The notes: generated from the letters alone by a model not told the origin. A stretch of DNA of 39,603 nucleotides from Kangiellaceae bacterium (GCA_019090895.1 JAHRVB010000106.1:1-39603), one strand, 5' to 3'. Counted from the stretch's first letter, positions 10,857 to 20,316 are shown. A program made the numbers and translations.

Positions 10857-12081
10857 GACGAGCTGCCGATGTAAGCTCCCACATGGGTAAATAAATTGCC
10901 AACATTAGCACCAGCACAATCATTCCGATAAAAACGATCAGGATTGGTTCAATATAGTCAGATAATTTTTTGAGATCATAATCGACTTGCTCCTCATAAA
11001 AATCAGCGACTTGAACCAACATATCATCAAGTTGACCAGTTTCTTCACCGACAGCAATCATCTGTAACACAAGTGGAGAAAACATTTTAGTTTTACCCGC
11101 GACAACAAGAATAGACTCTCCTTTTTCTATACCATCCCGCATCTCCAATACTTTTTTCGCCACCCAAGCATTATCAACGACATCGGCAACGATATTTAGA
11201 GTCGTAATTAAAGGGACCCCAGATTTGACCATCATGGAAAAAGTCCGAGAAAATCGTGCCAACAATGAACGATAAATAATATCGCCAATTATCGGAAACT
11301 TTAGCTTCTTTTTATCCCACCAATATCGACCCTTTTCCGTACTGATATAGTTTCTAAATGAATAAATGACAGTGAATGTACCGGCAATTAAATACGGCCA
11401 ATAGTTTATAAAAAAGGAACTAGACGCCATCAATATCCGCGTGGGTAGAGGGAGTTCGCCCGCGTTGAATGCCTCAAACATCTTGGTAAACTGTGGCATT
11501 ACTAATACGTTGATAACTATCACTGCCAAAACTATAGCAATGGATACAAACATTGGGTAGCGAGTTGCACTCTTAATACGCTGTTGAGTTTTTTGTTCTA
11601 ACTCCAAGTAATTTGCTATCTGTTCAAATGCCTTTTCTAACTGGCCTGTATTTTCGCCAACATGAATTAAACTAACATAGAGTGGTGCAAAAATATGATC
11701 GTGCTTTTTGAAAGCGCTAGCCAAATTAATACCAGCACTGAGATCAGTATTAATACTTTCGAGCGCGTCTCTTAATACATCCGAGTTAGTAGTCTCTATC
11801 AGACCATTTATAGCACGAGTTAACGGAATTCCAGCTTTAGTCAAACTGTACATTTGTCGACTGAACATGACGAGATCTTGAATGTCGACTTTCTTAGTTG
11901 CGAATAGTTCGCCTATATCTATGTCTGCCCAACCTCCGCCACTTGAGTCTTCGTTTAGTGAAATGGGCAACATGCCACGTGCTAATAGATTATCAGCTGC
12001 TGCATCTCTATTAACAGCTTCCATCTCGCCCTTGACGGACTCACCATTTTTCTGCCTAGCAACATAATTAAAAGTTGGCAT
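10849..12081 (-). CDS. mshG: MSHA inner-membrane platform protein MshG (GspF/PilC family)
   Basis: Polytopic platform protein of 410 residues on which the assembly ATPase acts. It has the two GspF domains of the family: the first, DLVMFSRQMYSLTKAGIPLTRAI (about 68-90), and the second, LARFSRTFSMMVKSGVPLITTLNIV (about 275-299), each followed by hydrophobic helices (for example MFVSIAIVLAVIVINVLVM and IVFIGMIVLVLMLAIYLPMW). The N-terminus MPTFNYVARQKNG is typical. It overlaps mshE by one base (TAATG) and mshF by eight, so ATPase and platform are translationally coupled. Confidence 0.93.
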   Translation of the reverse strand: MPTFNYVARQKNGESVKGEMEAVNRDAAADNLLARGMLPISLNEDSSGGGWADIDIGELFATKKVDIQDLVMFSRQMYSLTKAGIPLTRAINGLIETTNSDVLRDALESINTDLSAGINLASAFKKHDHIFAPLYVSLIHVGENTGQLEKAFEQIANYLELEQKTQQRIKSATRYPMFVSIAIVLAVIVINVLVMPQFTKMFEAFNAGELPLPTRILMASSSFFINYWPYLIAGTFTVIYSFRNYISTEKGRYWWDKKKLKFPIIGDIIYRSLLARFSRTFSMMVKSGVPLITTLNIVADVVDNAWVAKKVLEMRDGIEKGESILVVAGKTKMFSPLVLQMIAVGEETGQLDDMLVQVADFYEEQVDYDLKKLSDYIEPILIVFIGMIVLVLMLAIYLPMWELTSAARRG

Positions 12082-13796
12082 TATTCGAGTCTACTTATAT
12101 CTTCAATTGATTCACAAACTCTAAGAACTTCTTCAATACTGGTGACACCTTGGCTCGCTAAATTGATTGCAGACGTTGATAAAGGTGTGAAGGTATCGCT
12201 TTTGTTTGCCAGTTTTACGAATAACCCGTAGCTTTTTGTTCGAATTGCTTCGAGCATGTCTAAATCCGGAATCAGTATTTCAAAGATTGCAGCTCTTCCA
12301 CGATAACCAGTATTATGACATTGTGAACACCCTTTACCTTGTCGCCATTGAGGTATGGCTGGATCGTCTTTTAGATATTTATGTAACCAAGTTGTTTCTT
12401 GTTCACTTGGTTGATGATCTTCAACACAAAAATTACAAATACGCCTTACTAAACGTTGGGCAATTACACCTCTTAAACCGCTCGCTAGAAGATAGGGTTC
12501 CGCACCCATATCCGATAATCTCACTGCTGCAGATAAACTGTCATTTGTATGTAAAGTAGAAAGTACTAGATGGCCTGTAACTGCCGCTCGTAACCCAATT
12601 TCAGCGGTTTCCTGGTCTCGCATTTCACCAATTAGGATAATGTCTGGATCCTGTCTTAATACAGCTCTTAGTACTTTTGCGAAACTCAAATCAATTTTCG
12701 AATTTATCTGAACCTGATTAACTCTGGATAATTTATATTCCACCGGATCTTCAATCGTAATAATTTTCTTCTCCGGAGTATTCAATTCAGAAAGTGCAGC
12801 GTATAGAGTGGTTGTTTTACCGCTTCCTGTAGGGCCGGTTACAAGAATTAACCCGTGGGGGAAAGAAAGTAACGTTCTCACTTCTTTTAATAATTTTGGT
12901 TCGATACCGGTATGTTCTAACTTAAGCAATCCCGCACTTTGATCGAGTAGCCGCATCACCACAGACTCACCATGTTGGATAGGCATTGTTGATAACCGAA
13001 TATCGACTTCGTGATCTTTAGCTCGAATTCTAAAGCGACCATCTTGAGGAACTCGTTTTTCTGATATGTCTAATCCACACATCAATTTCAACCGTAATAC
13101 TAATGCCGCGACGATTCGACTCTCTTTTATTACCTGCTCTTGTAATTGTCCATCGACCCGCATTCTTACTCTTAACACTTGGGAATCAGGTTCAATATGA
13201 ATATCTGAAGCTTTAATTTGAATGGCTTGTTCGAACAAGCTTTGTAAAAACTTGGCGACAGGTGCTTCGTCGTTAGAAACATTTTCATTGAGCGTCGGAA
13301 GATCAAAACTTTCTTCGGTAAGATCATCCTCTAGCGCCCCTGCCAAATCGAGAATTTCATCACCGCTTCGATAAAAATTGTCAATGTTTGATACAATTTC
13401 AGACTCAATAGCGACACAAATTTCCAATGGTTTGGATAGCTTTTCTTGTAATTGATCATATTTAGCTAAGTCAGTCGGATCTGCCATAACAACAATAAAG
13501 CGATCGGGCTTTTCGTCTATAACTAAAGCTCTTAATCGCCTAGCGGTCATTTCGTTAAGTTCATTAACGGCTTGGGTATTAACTTTAAATCCTATTAAGT
13601 CAATAAACTGAATGTTTAATTGTTCCGCCAACAATCTTAATAATTGTTTTTCTTCCACGTAACCAAGATTGATCAGTAGTTTACCAAGTCGTTGACGATT
13701 GGTTTTTTGTTCTTTTAGCGCATCATCTAATTGTTTCGATGTTATCGCTTTTTTCTCGACTAATAAATCACCGAGTCTAACTTTCTTTAACAGCAT
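12081..13796 (-). CDS. mshE: MSHA pilus extension ATPase MshE with tandem c-di-GMP-binding MshEN motifs
   Basis: GspE/PilB-type hexameric ATPase that powers pilus extension, 571 residues. Residues 7-30 and 36-59 are two copies of the 24-residue MshEN motif (RLGxxL...LxxxLxxQ), known from Vibrio cholerae MshE to bind c-di-GMP. The second copy (RLGKLLINLG...) is canonical; in the first (RLGDLLVEKK...) the usual Gly at motif position 10 is Lys. Downstream are the N2 domain, Walker A GPTGSGKTTT (about 320), the Asp box and Walker B DPDIILIGEMRDQETAE, and a zinc tetracysteine (CNFC ... CSQC). It starts 3 bases after the mshN stop. Activity is expected to follow cellular c-di-GMP. Confidence 0.94.
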   Translation of the reverse strand: MLLKKVRLGDLLVEKKAITSKQLDDALKEQKTNRQRLGKLLINLGYVEEKQLLRLLAEQLNIQFIDLIGFKVNTQAVNELNEMTARRLRALVIDEKPDRFIVVMADPTDLAKYDQLQEKLSKPLEICVAIESEIVSNIDNFYRSGDEILDLAGALEDDLTEESFDLPTLNENVSNDEAPVAKFLQSLFEQAIQIKASDIHIEPDSQVLRVRMRVDGQLQEQVIKESRIVAALVLRLKLMCGLDISEKRVPQDGRFRIRAKDHEVDIRLSTMPIQHGESVVMRLLDQSAGLLKLEHTGIEPKLLKEVRTLLSFPHGLILVTGPTGSGKTTTLYAALSELNTPEKKIITIEDPVEYKLSRVNQVQINSKIDLSFAKVLRAVLRQDPDIILIGEMRDQETAEIGLRAAVTGHLVLSTLHTNDSLSAAVRLSDMGAEPYLLASGLRGVIAQRLVRRICNFCVEDHQPSEQETTWLHKYLKDDPAIPQWRQGKGCSQCHNTGYRGRAAIFEILIPDLDMLEAIRTKSYGLFVKLANKSDTFTPLSTSAINLASQGVTSIEEVLRVCESIEDISRLE

Positions 13797-13799
13797 TGT

Positions 13800-14897
13800 T
13801 TAACCTTGAATTGCAGCGATCCGCTGCTCAATAAATTGTCTTTGCAAATTGTTTAACTTGTTATCTTCTAAAGCTCTTTGAAATTTAACAATTGCGAGAT
13901 TATTTTCTTTTAATGATTCTAAAGAAATTGCGACAGCCATATTTATATCGCCTCGATTTGGATTTGCCAAAAGAAGATGGTTATAGAATGAAATTGCTTC
14001 TTGATGATTGTTTGATTTTTGTGAAAGGTAACCAGCGACACGGTATTGACTTAGTGTCCAGCGATCCTTTGGTATTTTATTTAAGTGAATTAACGCCTGC
14101 GAGAATTTACTTTCTTGCATATATTGTTTTACAAAAAGCATTGGAAATGAATTATCTTGTGGAAAGCGAAGAAGCGCATCATTAAGGTGTGATGAATATT
14201 GTTCTGGATTTGTGTTTTTTAAAAAGAGAATGACCTTTAGCCATAAACCACTTTGGTCGCTGTAGTTAGCCAATAGCTCTTTGATTCTAGAATCCTGTGT
14301 TTGACCATCAAGTTTTAGCCAGTCTTTGGTTAATGCAATAAATATTTTATTTGCCTGGCTCGTTCTAGATATTTTGATCATTGATGTAGTGGAAATTGAA
14401 TTAACTACTCGTTTACTGTTATTTGAAATATCAGTTGGAGTTACTTTTTCTGCTGGTTTGTTGACTACAGCACTCACTACTTCATTTAAAACGTTACTTG
14501 TTACCGTTTCTTTTGTTGCACCTTTTGTAACTGGCGGTGCAGGAGAATCGTCTGCTAATGTTTGTGTACTTATTGATGTTTCTTGAATAATCTTATCGGA
14601 AGGTTTTTTCGTCTTATTATTCTTGGTTGGCGCTTTAAGAGCAACAGTAACTTCAGCGGTTGACTTTTCTATTTCAATGATTGATGGAACTTGTTCTTTA
14701 AGTATTGGAGGTGGTGTTTTTTCAGCATTATAAAATAGAACCCAAGATAACAAGGCGATCGTTATTATGGAAATAACGAATTGCAATCTAAAACGTACCA
14801 AAAATGATTGCGGTTCTGTCGCTATTAATCCATGGATAGGTACAGGCTGGTGTTGATCTTTTTGAAGATCATTGAGCATTTCGTTAATTAAACTCAT
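13800..14897 (-). CDS. mshN: MSHA biogenesis protein MshN (TPR-containing)
   Basis: A 365-residue bitopic protein. The start MSLINEMLNDLQKD is typical of MshN and related GspB/PilZ-partner proteins; one transmembrane helix (about 35-51, FVISIITIALLSWVLFY) follows. A long low-complexity Thr/Lys/Pro/Val linker spans about 60-165, then helical TPR-like repeats (SHLNDALLRFPQDN, QALIHLNKIPKD, EAISFYNHLLLANPNRGD, LAIVKFQRALED) to the end. The TPRs probably contact other MSHA proteins in the periplasm. It overlaps the mshM stop by four bases (ATGA). Confidence 0.88.
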   Translation of the reverse strand: MSLINEMLNDLQKDQHQPVPIHGLIATEPQSFLVRFRLQFVISIITIALLSWVLFYNAEKTPPPILKEQVPSIIEIEKSTAEVTVALKAPTKNNKTKKPSDKIIQETSISTQTLADDSPAPPVTKGATKETVTSNVLNEVVSAVVNKPAEKVTPTDISNNSKRVVNSISTTSMIKISRTSQANKIFIALTKDWLKLDGQTQDSRIKELLANYSDQSGLWLKVILFLKNTNPEQYSSHLNDALLRFPQDNSFPMLFVKQYMQESKFSQALIHLNKIPKDRWTLSQYRVAGYLSQKSNNHQEAISFYNHLLLANPNRGDINMAVAISLESLKENNLAIVKFQRALEDNKLNNLQRQFIEQRIAAIQG

Positions 14898-15793
14898 ACG
14901 CCCCCTAAAAAAGCGAGAGCGGTTGTACTCACTCCGAGCAATGCAAGGGTAATGATCGTTTTAACATGTTTGAGAATAAAACTGTCAACACCGTCCGTAT
15001 CATAAGATGCTTTTATTATGTTAATGAGGCTGAGAGAGAATTGTTTTTTAGCAAAACCTAACAGTAAGGCTTTGTGGCAAATAGTATTAATAATTCTCGG
15101 TGTTCCACGAGAAAAAAAACGTATCAATATGGCTTCTACTAGTGAGACTTTAACTCGTTGCTTTAAGCTGACTACGTTAAGTCTATGGTGAATGTAGGAT
15201 AATACTTGTTGCGTCGTTAGCTTTCTTAGTTGGTAGGAAAAAGTAATTCGTTGATTTAGTTGGCGAAGATTGGTTTGCTTCAATTTTTTATTAAGCTCAG
15301 GTTGAGCAAATAGAACTATTTGCAAAAGTTTTTGTTGTTCGGTCTCAATATTGGTAAACAGCCGAAGTGTTTCAAGCGCTTCGTCCGACATCGCTTGCGC
15401 TTCATCGATGATTAAAACGACAGGTCCGTGTGATTTGTTCAGTTTAATTAGTCTGTTTTGAATACTTTGCGTGAGCTGATCTTCGCGACAGTCTTTCTTT
15501 ATTCTTAACCCTAGCTCTTTAGCCAACGTGTAGCGCAAAGCGTTTGCATCTAAGTTGGGATTAGGAATATATGCGAGTTTTCGTTTGGACTCAAGTTGTC
15601 GAATTAATACTCTGCACAACATAGTTTTACCACATCCTACTTCACCAATAATCTTACAGAAAGCCTCACCACTATTGATAGAAAATAATAGTACGTTAAG
15701 TGCTTCGATATGAGTTTGGGTTTGGCAAAATAATTCCGTATCAGGCGTATGCCCAAACGGAATCTTTTTCATGGCGTAATGATAAAGGTACAT
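14894..15793 (-). CDS. mshM: MSHA biogenesis AAA+ ATPase MshM (ExeA family)
   Basis: A 299-residue ExeA-type ATPase. The N-terminus MYLYHYAMKKIPFGHTPDTELF matches the family start, so the ATG at 15793 is secure. Walker A is GEVGCGKTML (about 51-60), Walker B LIIDEAQ (about 128-134), and the sensor region PRIINTICHKALLLGF lies near 235. A hydrophobic segment at the very C-terminus (LALLGVSTTALAFLGGV) suggests membrane attachment. ExeA proteins help place or assemble the secretin, which fits the position directly after mshL. The gap to the mshL stop is 3 bases. Confidence 0.88.
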   Translation of the reverse strand: MYLYHYAMKKIPFGHTPDTELFCQTQTHIEALNVLLFSINSGEAFCKIIGEVGCGKTMLCRVLIRQLESKRKLAYIPNPNLDANALRYTLAKELGLRIKKDCREDQLTQSIQNRLIKLNKSHGPVVLIIDEAQAMSDEALETLRLFTNIETEQQKLLQIVLFAQPELNKKLKQTNLRQLNQRITFSYQLRKLTTQQVLSYIHHRLNVVSLKQRVKVSLVEAILIRFFSRGTPRIINTICHKALLLGFAKKQFSLSLINIIKASYDTDGVDSFILKHVKTIITLALLGVSTTALAFLGGV

Positions 15794-15796
15794 TGT

Positions 15797-17407
15797 CTAA
15801 AATTTACTAAATCGACTCTTAACTTGATTTAACTGTTCATCTGAATGGCGATCATCTGCTATATGTGCTTTCAGTAATATAACGAGTTCACTCTTTACTT
15901 CGTACTGACGTGTTTGTTTAAATAAATTTCCTAGTAGGGGAATATCTCCGAGCAGCGGTGTTGAATTTTCCTCTTCTCCCACTTTGTTTTGCATTAATCC
16001 GCCAATGACGACAACTCGACCGCTTCGCGTTCTTACAATACTGTCTGATTCTCTTACGTTGGTTAGGGCGAGTGGTAGAATAAAACTATCTTCACCTAAG
16101 CTGAGAGTTTTTGGTTGGTCGGTTACTTCGCTAACCATTGGGTGTATATGTAATACGATATCGCCCGTTTCGCTCACTTGCGGAGTAACGTCTAACGATA
16201 TCCCTGAGAAAAAAGGCGTTAAAGTTACATTGGGAGTGGTCGCTGTACTCGTCCCTGTTACTGTTGTGGTTGAAACATCTGTAACAAAAAATTCGTCGCT
16301 ACCGACTTTAATAATCGCTTTTTGATTGTTAACCGTAGACACACGCGGAGAGGATAATACTTGCACGTCACCTTGAGATTTAAGTAAATCTATCGCAGCC
16401 GCAAAATTTTCCCCTTGATATAACAAAGAAAAAATACCGTTTAATGGAGAGTCTGATGTTGGTTGCTGTAATACTTGTCCTTGTTGACCAATAGTAAATA
16501 CATCACCATTGGTATTACCCATCTTGCTCCAGTCTATACCCGCTTGGAAGCCCTCGTTCAAGCTTACTTCAATAATCTTGGCTTCGATAATAACTTGACG
16601 ATCCAGACTCTTTTGAGTGCTTTTTAAATAGCGTTTTATTAAATTTTGAGTTTGCGGAAGCGCTCGAACCACGACTATGCCGGCATGTGGACTTACTACA
16701 ACATTAGCAGTTGGTTCGTTCTTTATGATCAAATTCAAACTGGTATTTAGCTCATTCCAAAAATCAGTTTCACTTTTAGTCTTTATGTTACTCGATTTTG
16801 CTTGTTGGATGTTATTACCTGAGCTACTTTGGCTACTGTCAGAAGAACGGTTGTTTTGACTTTGTCCCGCTTGCACTGATTGACCCGCGACACTGGTATT
16901 AGAATCACCACTTCTTTGAATGTTCAGATAGTCCAGTGTGTAAATTGCTGTCATTGTTTCGGCGGAGGAGACCAAAAATAGGTTATTCTCTTGTTTGACA
17001 GTAATTGGATAAATCTGAGTCAGCGCATGCAGCACTTCAGAGACCGTAACGTTCTTGAGCTGCAGTGATATTTTCAACGACAAATCTGGGCTAATGATTA
17101 GATTGAAGTCGGTAGAGTCCACCAACCCCAATAAAAAACTATTAATACCCACGTCTTTGACCGATACGTCAAACCTGTCTTCGACAGGTGCAAACTCTCT
17201 CGGTTCTTCGGCTACTAGGGTGGACAGGGCTTGATCGGTCGAGATCTGACTTTCAGCAGAAAGTAGGGCGTTTTCGGCTTGGCTTTCAGCAATCGCGTCG
17301 ATCGCCAGCTGTGTAACGGGTTCAGTTTTTGGAGTCAATGTTTCACAAGAAGACAACAAAACAACTAAAACAGCGGCTCTTGATAATTTATTTAATTGAT
17401 AATTCAT
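15797..17407 (-). CDS. mshL: MSHA outer-membrane secretin MshL (lipoprotein)
   Basis: Secretin that forms the outer-membrane gate for the pilus, 536 residues. The signal peptide ends in a lipobox (LVVLLSSC^ETL, Cys21), so it is a lipoprotein. An STN domain (about 80-140, DVGINSFLLGLVDSTDFNLIISPD), a Ser/Gln/Asn-rich linker (about 175-205) and an N-domain follow. The secretin core has VLSSPRVSTVNNQKAIIKVG, LDVTPQVSETGDIVLHIHP and the signature VVVIGGLMQ...PLLGDIPLLGNLFK. It begins one base after the mshK stop. Confidence 0.93.
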   Translation of the reverse strand: MNYQLNKLSRAAVLVVLLSSCETLTPKTEPVTQLAIDAIAESQAENALLSAESQISTDQALSTLVAEEPREFAPVEDRFDVSVKDVGINSFLLGLVDSTDFNLIISPDLSLKISLQLKNVTVSEVLHALTQIYPITVKQENNLFLVSSAETMTAIYTLDYLNIQRSGDSNTSVAGQSVQAGQSQNNRSSDSSQSSSGNNIQQAKSSNIKTKSETDFWNELNTSLNLIIKNEPTANVVVSPHAGIVVVRALPQTQNLIKRYLKSTQKSLDRQVIIEAKIIEVSLNEGFQAGIDWSKMGNTNGDVFTIGQQGQVLQQPTSDSPLNGIFSLLYQGENFAAAIDLLKSQGDVQVLSSPRVSTVNNQKAIIKVGSDEFFVTDVSTTTVTGTSTATTPNVTLTPFFSGISLDVTPQVSETGDIVLHIHPMVSEVTDQPKTLSLGEDSFILPLALTNVRESDSIVRTRSGRVVVIGGLMQNKVGEEENSTPLLGDIPLLGNLFKQTRQYEVKSELVILLKAHIADDRHSDEQLNQVKSRFSKF

Positions 17408-17408
17408 T

Positions 17409-17759
17409 CTAATTTTTCTTTAGTTTTTTAAAGTTATTGATAAGCGTTAGCCGGCTATATCCGTCGGCGTTTTTTAGTAGTACTTTGTTCGATTCTATTG
17501 AAATAATCCGATTTCCAGCGAAATAATCACCTGCTTGATAAAGGTTGCCATTTATAATCGCCGTGCCCTTTCCTTGTTTGTAAAAAATAGCTGTCAGAGC
17601 TCGCTCTTTAGTAGCTTCTTGTTGTTTCTTTACAAGAATAGGTCGATTCCCTGGAGCTGGCCGAGTTGGATCGATAATAGCCGTCGAAGCAGTAGCGACA
17701 CCGCTAAAACTACAGAAGACAATTACCGTTGTTAGTATAATTAAGCGACGACTAACCAC
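17409..17759 (-). CDS. mshK: MSHA biogenesis protein MshK (PilP/GspC-like)
   Basis: A small exported protein of 116 residues. A signal peptide or anchor spans residues 5-24 (LIILTTVIVFCSFSGVATAS), followed by DPTRP, a motif common to MshK and PilP-type proteins, then an HR-like beta domain (ALTAIFYKQGKGTAIINGNLYQAGDYFAGNRIISIESNKVLLKN). Such proteins link the inner-membrane complex to the secretin, which is encoded next. It starts with GTG overlapping the mshJ stop by 8 bases. Confidence 0.82.
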   Translation of the reverse strand: MVSRRLIILTTVIVFCSFSGVATASTAIIDPTRPAPGNRPILVKKQQEATKERALTAIFYKQGKGTAIINGNLYQAGDYFAGNRIISIESNKVLLKNADGYSRLTLINNFKKLKKN

Positions 17760-18426
17760 CTATCCACCCCTTTTCTAAACTTAATGTCGATACAATTAAA
17801 GTTACTTCTGCATTTGGATACTTATCAACGCTATAATCCAATCGATCAAAAGCAACTTTCTTTTCCATTTCTTCTAGATTTTTAAGAAATTCAAATGTAG
17901 CGACATAATCGCCGAGAAGGACGACTTCTATGGAATGTCTATATAGTTTGATGGTTTGATCGTCTTGTTCTTTTTTGTTTTCTATCGGTTGGTTGATATC
18001 TGAAAGCTCAACGGTGTCTTGTTTGATTAAAGATTGTAACTTTAGTGAACGAGACGATCGAATAATTTCTGTTATGACATTTGCCATTAGTTCTGGTGGA
18101 ACAAGGTTGACAGTTTTTTCCTTCAGAGCATTTCTAATTTCATTGATCTGTTGTTCAATTTTTTGAATGCTCTTTATTCTAGGATCGTTTCGTTTTTTAA
18201 CAATGCTCGAATTAAAAGAATTTTGCATCTCTAGTAACTCGTCGGTTTGAGATTGGCTGGCGGTGATTTTAGAATTAATATTTTTGATTTCTTGTTCGGC
18301 GTCACTGTACCAAAATAAGTCAAATAACAAGAAGCATAAAGTAATTGCAACAAGCGAAAACAATACTCGCATACGCAATTCAATAGAATTGAAACTCTCA
18401 GGAAGGTTTTTTAATCTATTTAGCAT
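17752..18426 (-). CDS. mshJ: MSHA biogenesis protein MshJ (PilO-like)
   Basis: Bitopic inner-membrane alignment protein, about 224 residues. One helix (about 22-40, LFSLVAITLCFLLFDLFWY) is followed by a heptad-rich coiled coil (EIKNINSKITASQSQTDELL ... EQQINEIRNALKE) and a periplasmic ferredoxin-like domain (RHSIEVVLLGDYVATFEFLKNLE). This is the PilO layout. Two ATGs are possible: 18441 (26 bases of overlap with mshI) and 18426 (11 bases); the second gives the family-like start MLNRLKNL and I use it. Confidence 0.85.
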   Translation of the reverse strand: MLNRLKNLPESFNSIELRMRVLFSLVAITLCFLLFDLFWYSDAEQEIKNINSKITASQSQTDELLEMQNSFNSSIVKKRNDPRIKSIQKIEQQINEIRNALKEKTVNLVPPELMANVITEIIRSSRSLKLQSLIKQDTVELSDINQPIENKKEQDDQTIKLYRHSIEVVLLGDYVATFEFLKNLEEMEKKVAFDRLDYSVDKYPNAEVTLIVSTLSLEKGWIGG

Positions 18427-19948
18427 TTTTATAGCGCCCATTGGTCATCTGAAAGTGAACCAACTGAGTATTTTGTTTGTCTCGTTCAATAATCAAGTTA
18501 TCAAACTGACTAGCTAAAACCACATGGTTACTCATGCCATCGATATACAGTGGGATAGATTCAGGCTTAGTTGTTTGCCCTGATAAATCGATGGTTTTTG
18601 GTCCTAGTTGTATTTTTGTTAGCCACAAGGATTCTGCATGATGACCGGAAAGGGCAGCTAGAATTTCACTGTAAATAACCGCTTCGCTTGGGGAAGTGTT
18701 TTCTACATTTGAGAGTAACTGTCGACTGGCCTTTAGCTCATTCTGTTTTTTTACTAACTGGCGATCCAGTTCTTTGATGCTTGATGAACGACCGATTTTT
18801 TTGCTTAAGCTCTGTAATGAAGTTTGAGTCTTACTCAATAACTCGTTTTGTTCAACCAGTTTACTTTGTAGTGCTGAGAGTTCTTTTTCCTTAACAAAAC
18901 CTAATAGTGCAAATCCAACAACCGATACCGCTACGAGAGCTGCAGCGTACTGAAAGCTAAATTCCAAAGGTTTCGGTTGATATTGAGCCAGATAAAAATT
19001 GACTTGTTGTGATTGATTATTAGTAAGCGTTGCTCCAGATTCAGCCGTTGTTAGTGATAAAGATTGTTGTCTGGTGCTATCTTCAATCGATTCTCTAGCT
19101 TGCTCAAGTGTCACTAGTTCAACAGGGATTTCAGATATTTGTTCTAGAGATTCTAAAAGACCTTCAATTTTTGTCTTTTGGCTATCGAGCAGCAATCGAT
19201 CGACAGGTTTACGGAAAAATTGACTAACACAATAGTCTAGAGTTCTTTGAGTCTCTAATAAAAACTGATCCATCTGAGCTTCATTGTCTTCACTATCAAG
19301 ACTAAAAGTATTTCCATCTTGTCCAGGAAAAAAACGTCCCTTTATGTGCCGAGTGAAAGCTAATGAGTGACCAACGTAAAAATTGTAGGTTAATCCAATA
19401 TTGTCTTCATCGATCAACCCAGTGATTTGTTCTTCACCATTTATCGACGCTAGGGCGTTACTGGCGGCCAGTTCACTAATTTGAATGCTTGAAAGGTTTA
19501 AATTTAGTGTCTCGGTAATTTCGATTAATGATTCAACAACATCGCGTTGAACCACTACAGCAACTAACTTTTCAGTCTCCCTTTCTACCTTATATGGCTT
19601 GTAATATGAAACTAAAACAGTGTCCAAAGGTTGTTCGAGTTGGTCTTTTACCAGCCATTTAATTGCTTCACTCAACTCTGATTCAGGTACTTTTGGCGGA
19701 GCTACTGCAAATGTTCGGTATTGGCTTCGTGATAGAAGCCAATGACAAGGTAACCCTTTGGCTTTAACGGTTTGAATCCAACTACTACAGATATCTTCTA
19801 GCTGTTTTTGAGTGCTATATTCATCAGAGTGAGATTCTAAGACCTTGATTTTATTAGATATAATTTCAACATGAAAAAGTCTAGCCTCACTGTTAGTCAG
19901 TGAAATTAGTACGCACTTGCTATCAGATTTTTTGTTTAATCCCCACAT
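18416..19948 (-). CDS. mshI: MSHA biogenesis protein MshI (PilM-like plus PilN-like in one chain)
   Basis: First gene of the pilus operon. The protein joins a cytosolic actin-like PilM-type domain (about 1-320; LISLTNSEARLFHV, AIKWLVKDQLEQPL, an ISELAASNALAS stretch) to a PilN-type part with one transmembrane helix (about 344-363), a coiled coil (LQSKLVEQNELLSKTQTSLQSLSKK) and a periplasmic domain. In some genera these are two genes (mshI1/mshI2). Start is uncertain: ATG at 19948 (used) or TTG at 19954, which has AGGA 9 bases upstream. No mshH (GGDEF/EAL-like regulator) precedes it. Confidence 0.85.
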   Translation of the reverse strand: MWGLNKKSDSKCVLISLTNSEARLFHVEIISNKIKVLESHSDEYSTQKQLEDICSSWIQTVKAKGLPCHWLLSRSQYRTFAVAPPKVPESELSEAIKWLVKDQLEQPLDTVLVSYYKPYKVERETEKLVAVVVQRDVVESLIEITETLNLNLSSIQISELAASNALASINGEEQITGLIDEDNIGLTYNFYVGHSLAFTRHIKGRFFPGQDGNTFSLDSEDNEAQMDQFLLETQRTLDYCVSQFFRKPVDRLLLDSQKTKIEGLLESLEQISEIPVELVTLEQARESIEDSTRQQSLSLTTAESGATLTNNQSQQVNFYLAQYQPKPLEFSFQYAAALVAVSVVGFALLGFVKEKELSALQSKLVEQNELLSKTQTSLQSLSKKIGRSSSIKELDRQLVKKQNELKASRQLLSNVENTSPSEAVIYSEILAALSGHHAESLWLTKIQLGPKTIDLSGQTTKPESIPLYIDGMSNHVVLASQFDNLIIERDKQNTQLVHFQMTNGRYKNAK

Positions 19949-20316
19949 CTTCAATATAAATATTCCTAGATTTAGTCTGTCATCATTCCGCGCTTATGTT
20001 TTTATGTGGCGTTCGAAATAATCTATAACCCTTTCTGGGTCTTTGCTAAGTGTAGTTAAGAACCTTCAAAAAGGTAGTAAATAATTGAATTATTAGCAAA
20101 TTTAGCAATTTAGAAGAGTTTTAATTTTTATTCCAATTACCTTCTTTAGAAACTAATTTTATTAAGAAAGTGAGTGGGACGGTACTGCATGCAAATGCAA
20201 TATTGTTGGTTTAAACCTTTTTTGTATGATCATTGAAGTGAACTCAGCTATAATCGGCGCAATTGTGGATGGCCTATCGATGACTCGTCGATATTCAAGT
20301 TTAGGAGAAAAATAAG
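19949..20316. other. Divergent intergenic region mshI / cytochrome c5
   Basis: About 365 bases between divergent genes. On the plus strand a perfect TATAAT lies at 20249-20254. A 6-bp stem (TATCGA/TCGATA, 20275-20293, 7-base loop) falls just after the expected start of transcription, in the cytochrome leader. On the minus strand a weak pair TTAGCA-16-TATAGA could drive mshI. The remainder is AT-rich; no gene is seen. Confidence 0.4.
20249..20254 (+). promoter_or_regulatory. Candidate -10 box for cytochrome c5 gene
   Basis: Perfect TATAAT 62 bases before the GTG start. The hexamer at a 17-base spacing is ATGATC, a poor -35, so activator help is possible. Confidence 0.4.

Noticed and set aside
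12206-12559. 117-residue open frame antisense to mshE
   Set aside because: Composition mirrors the opposite strand and there is no homology or start context.
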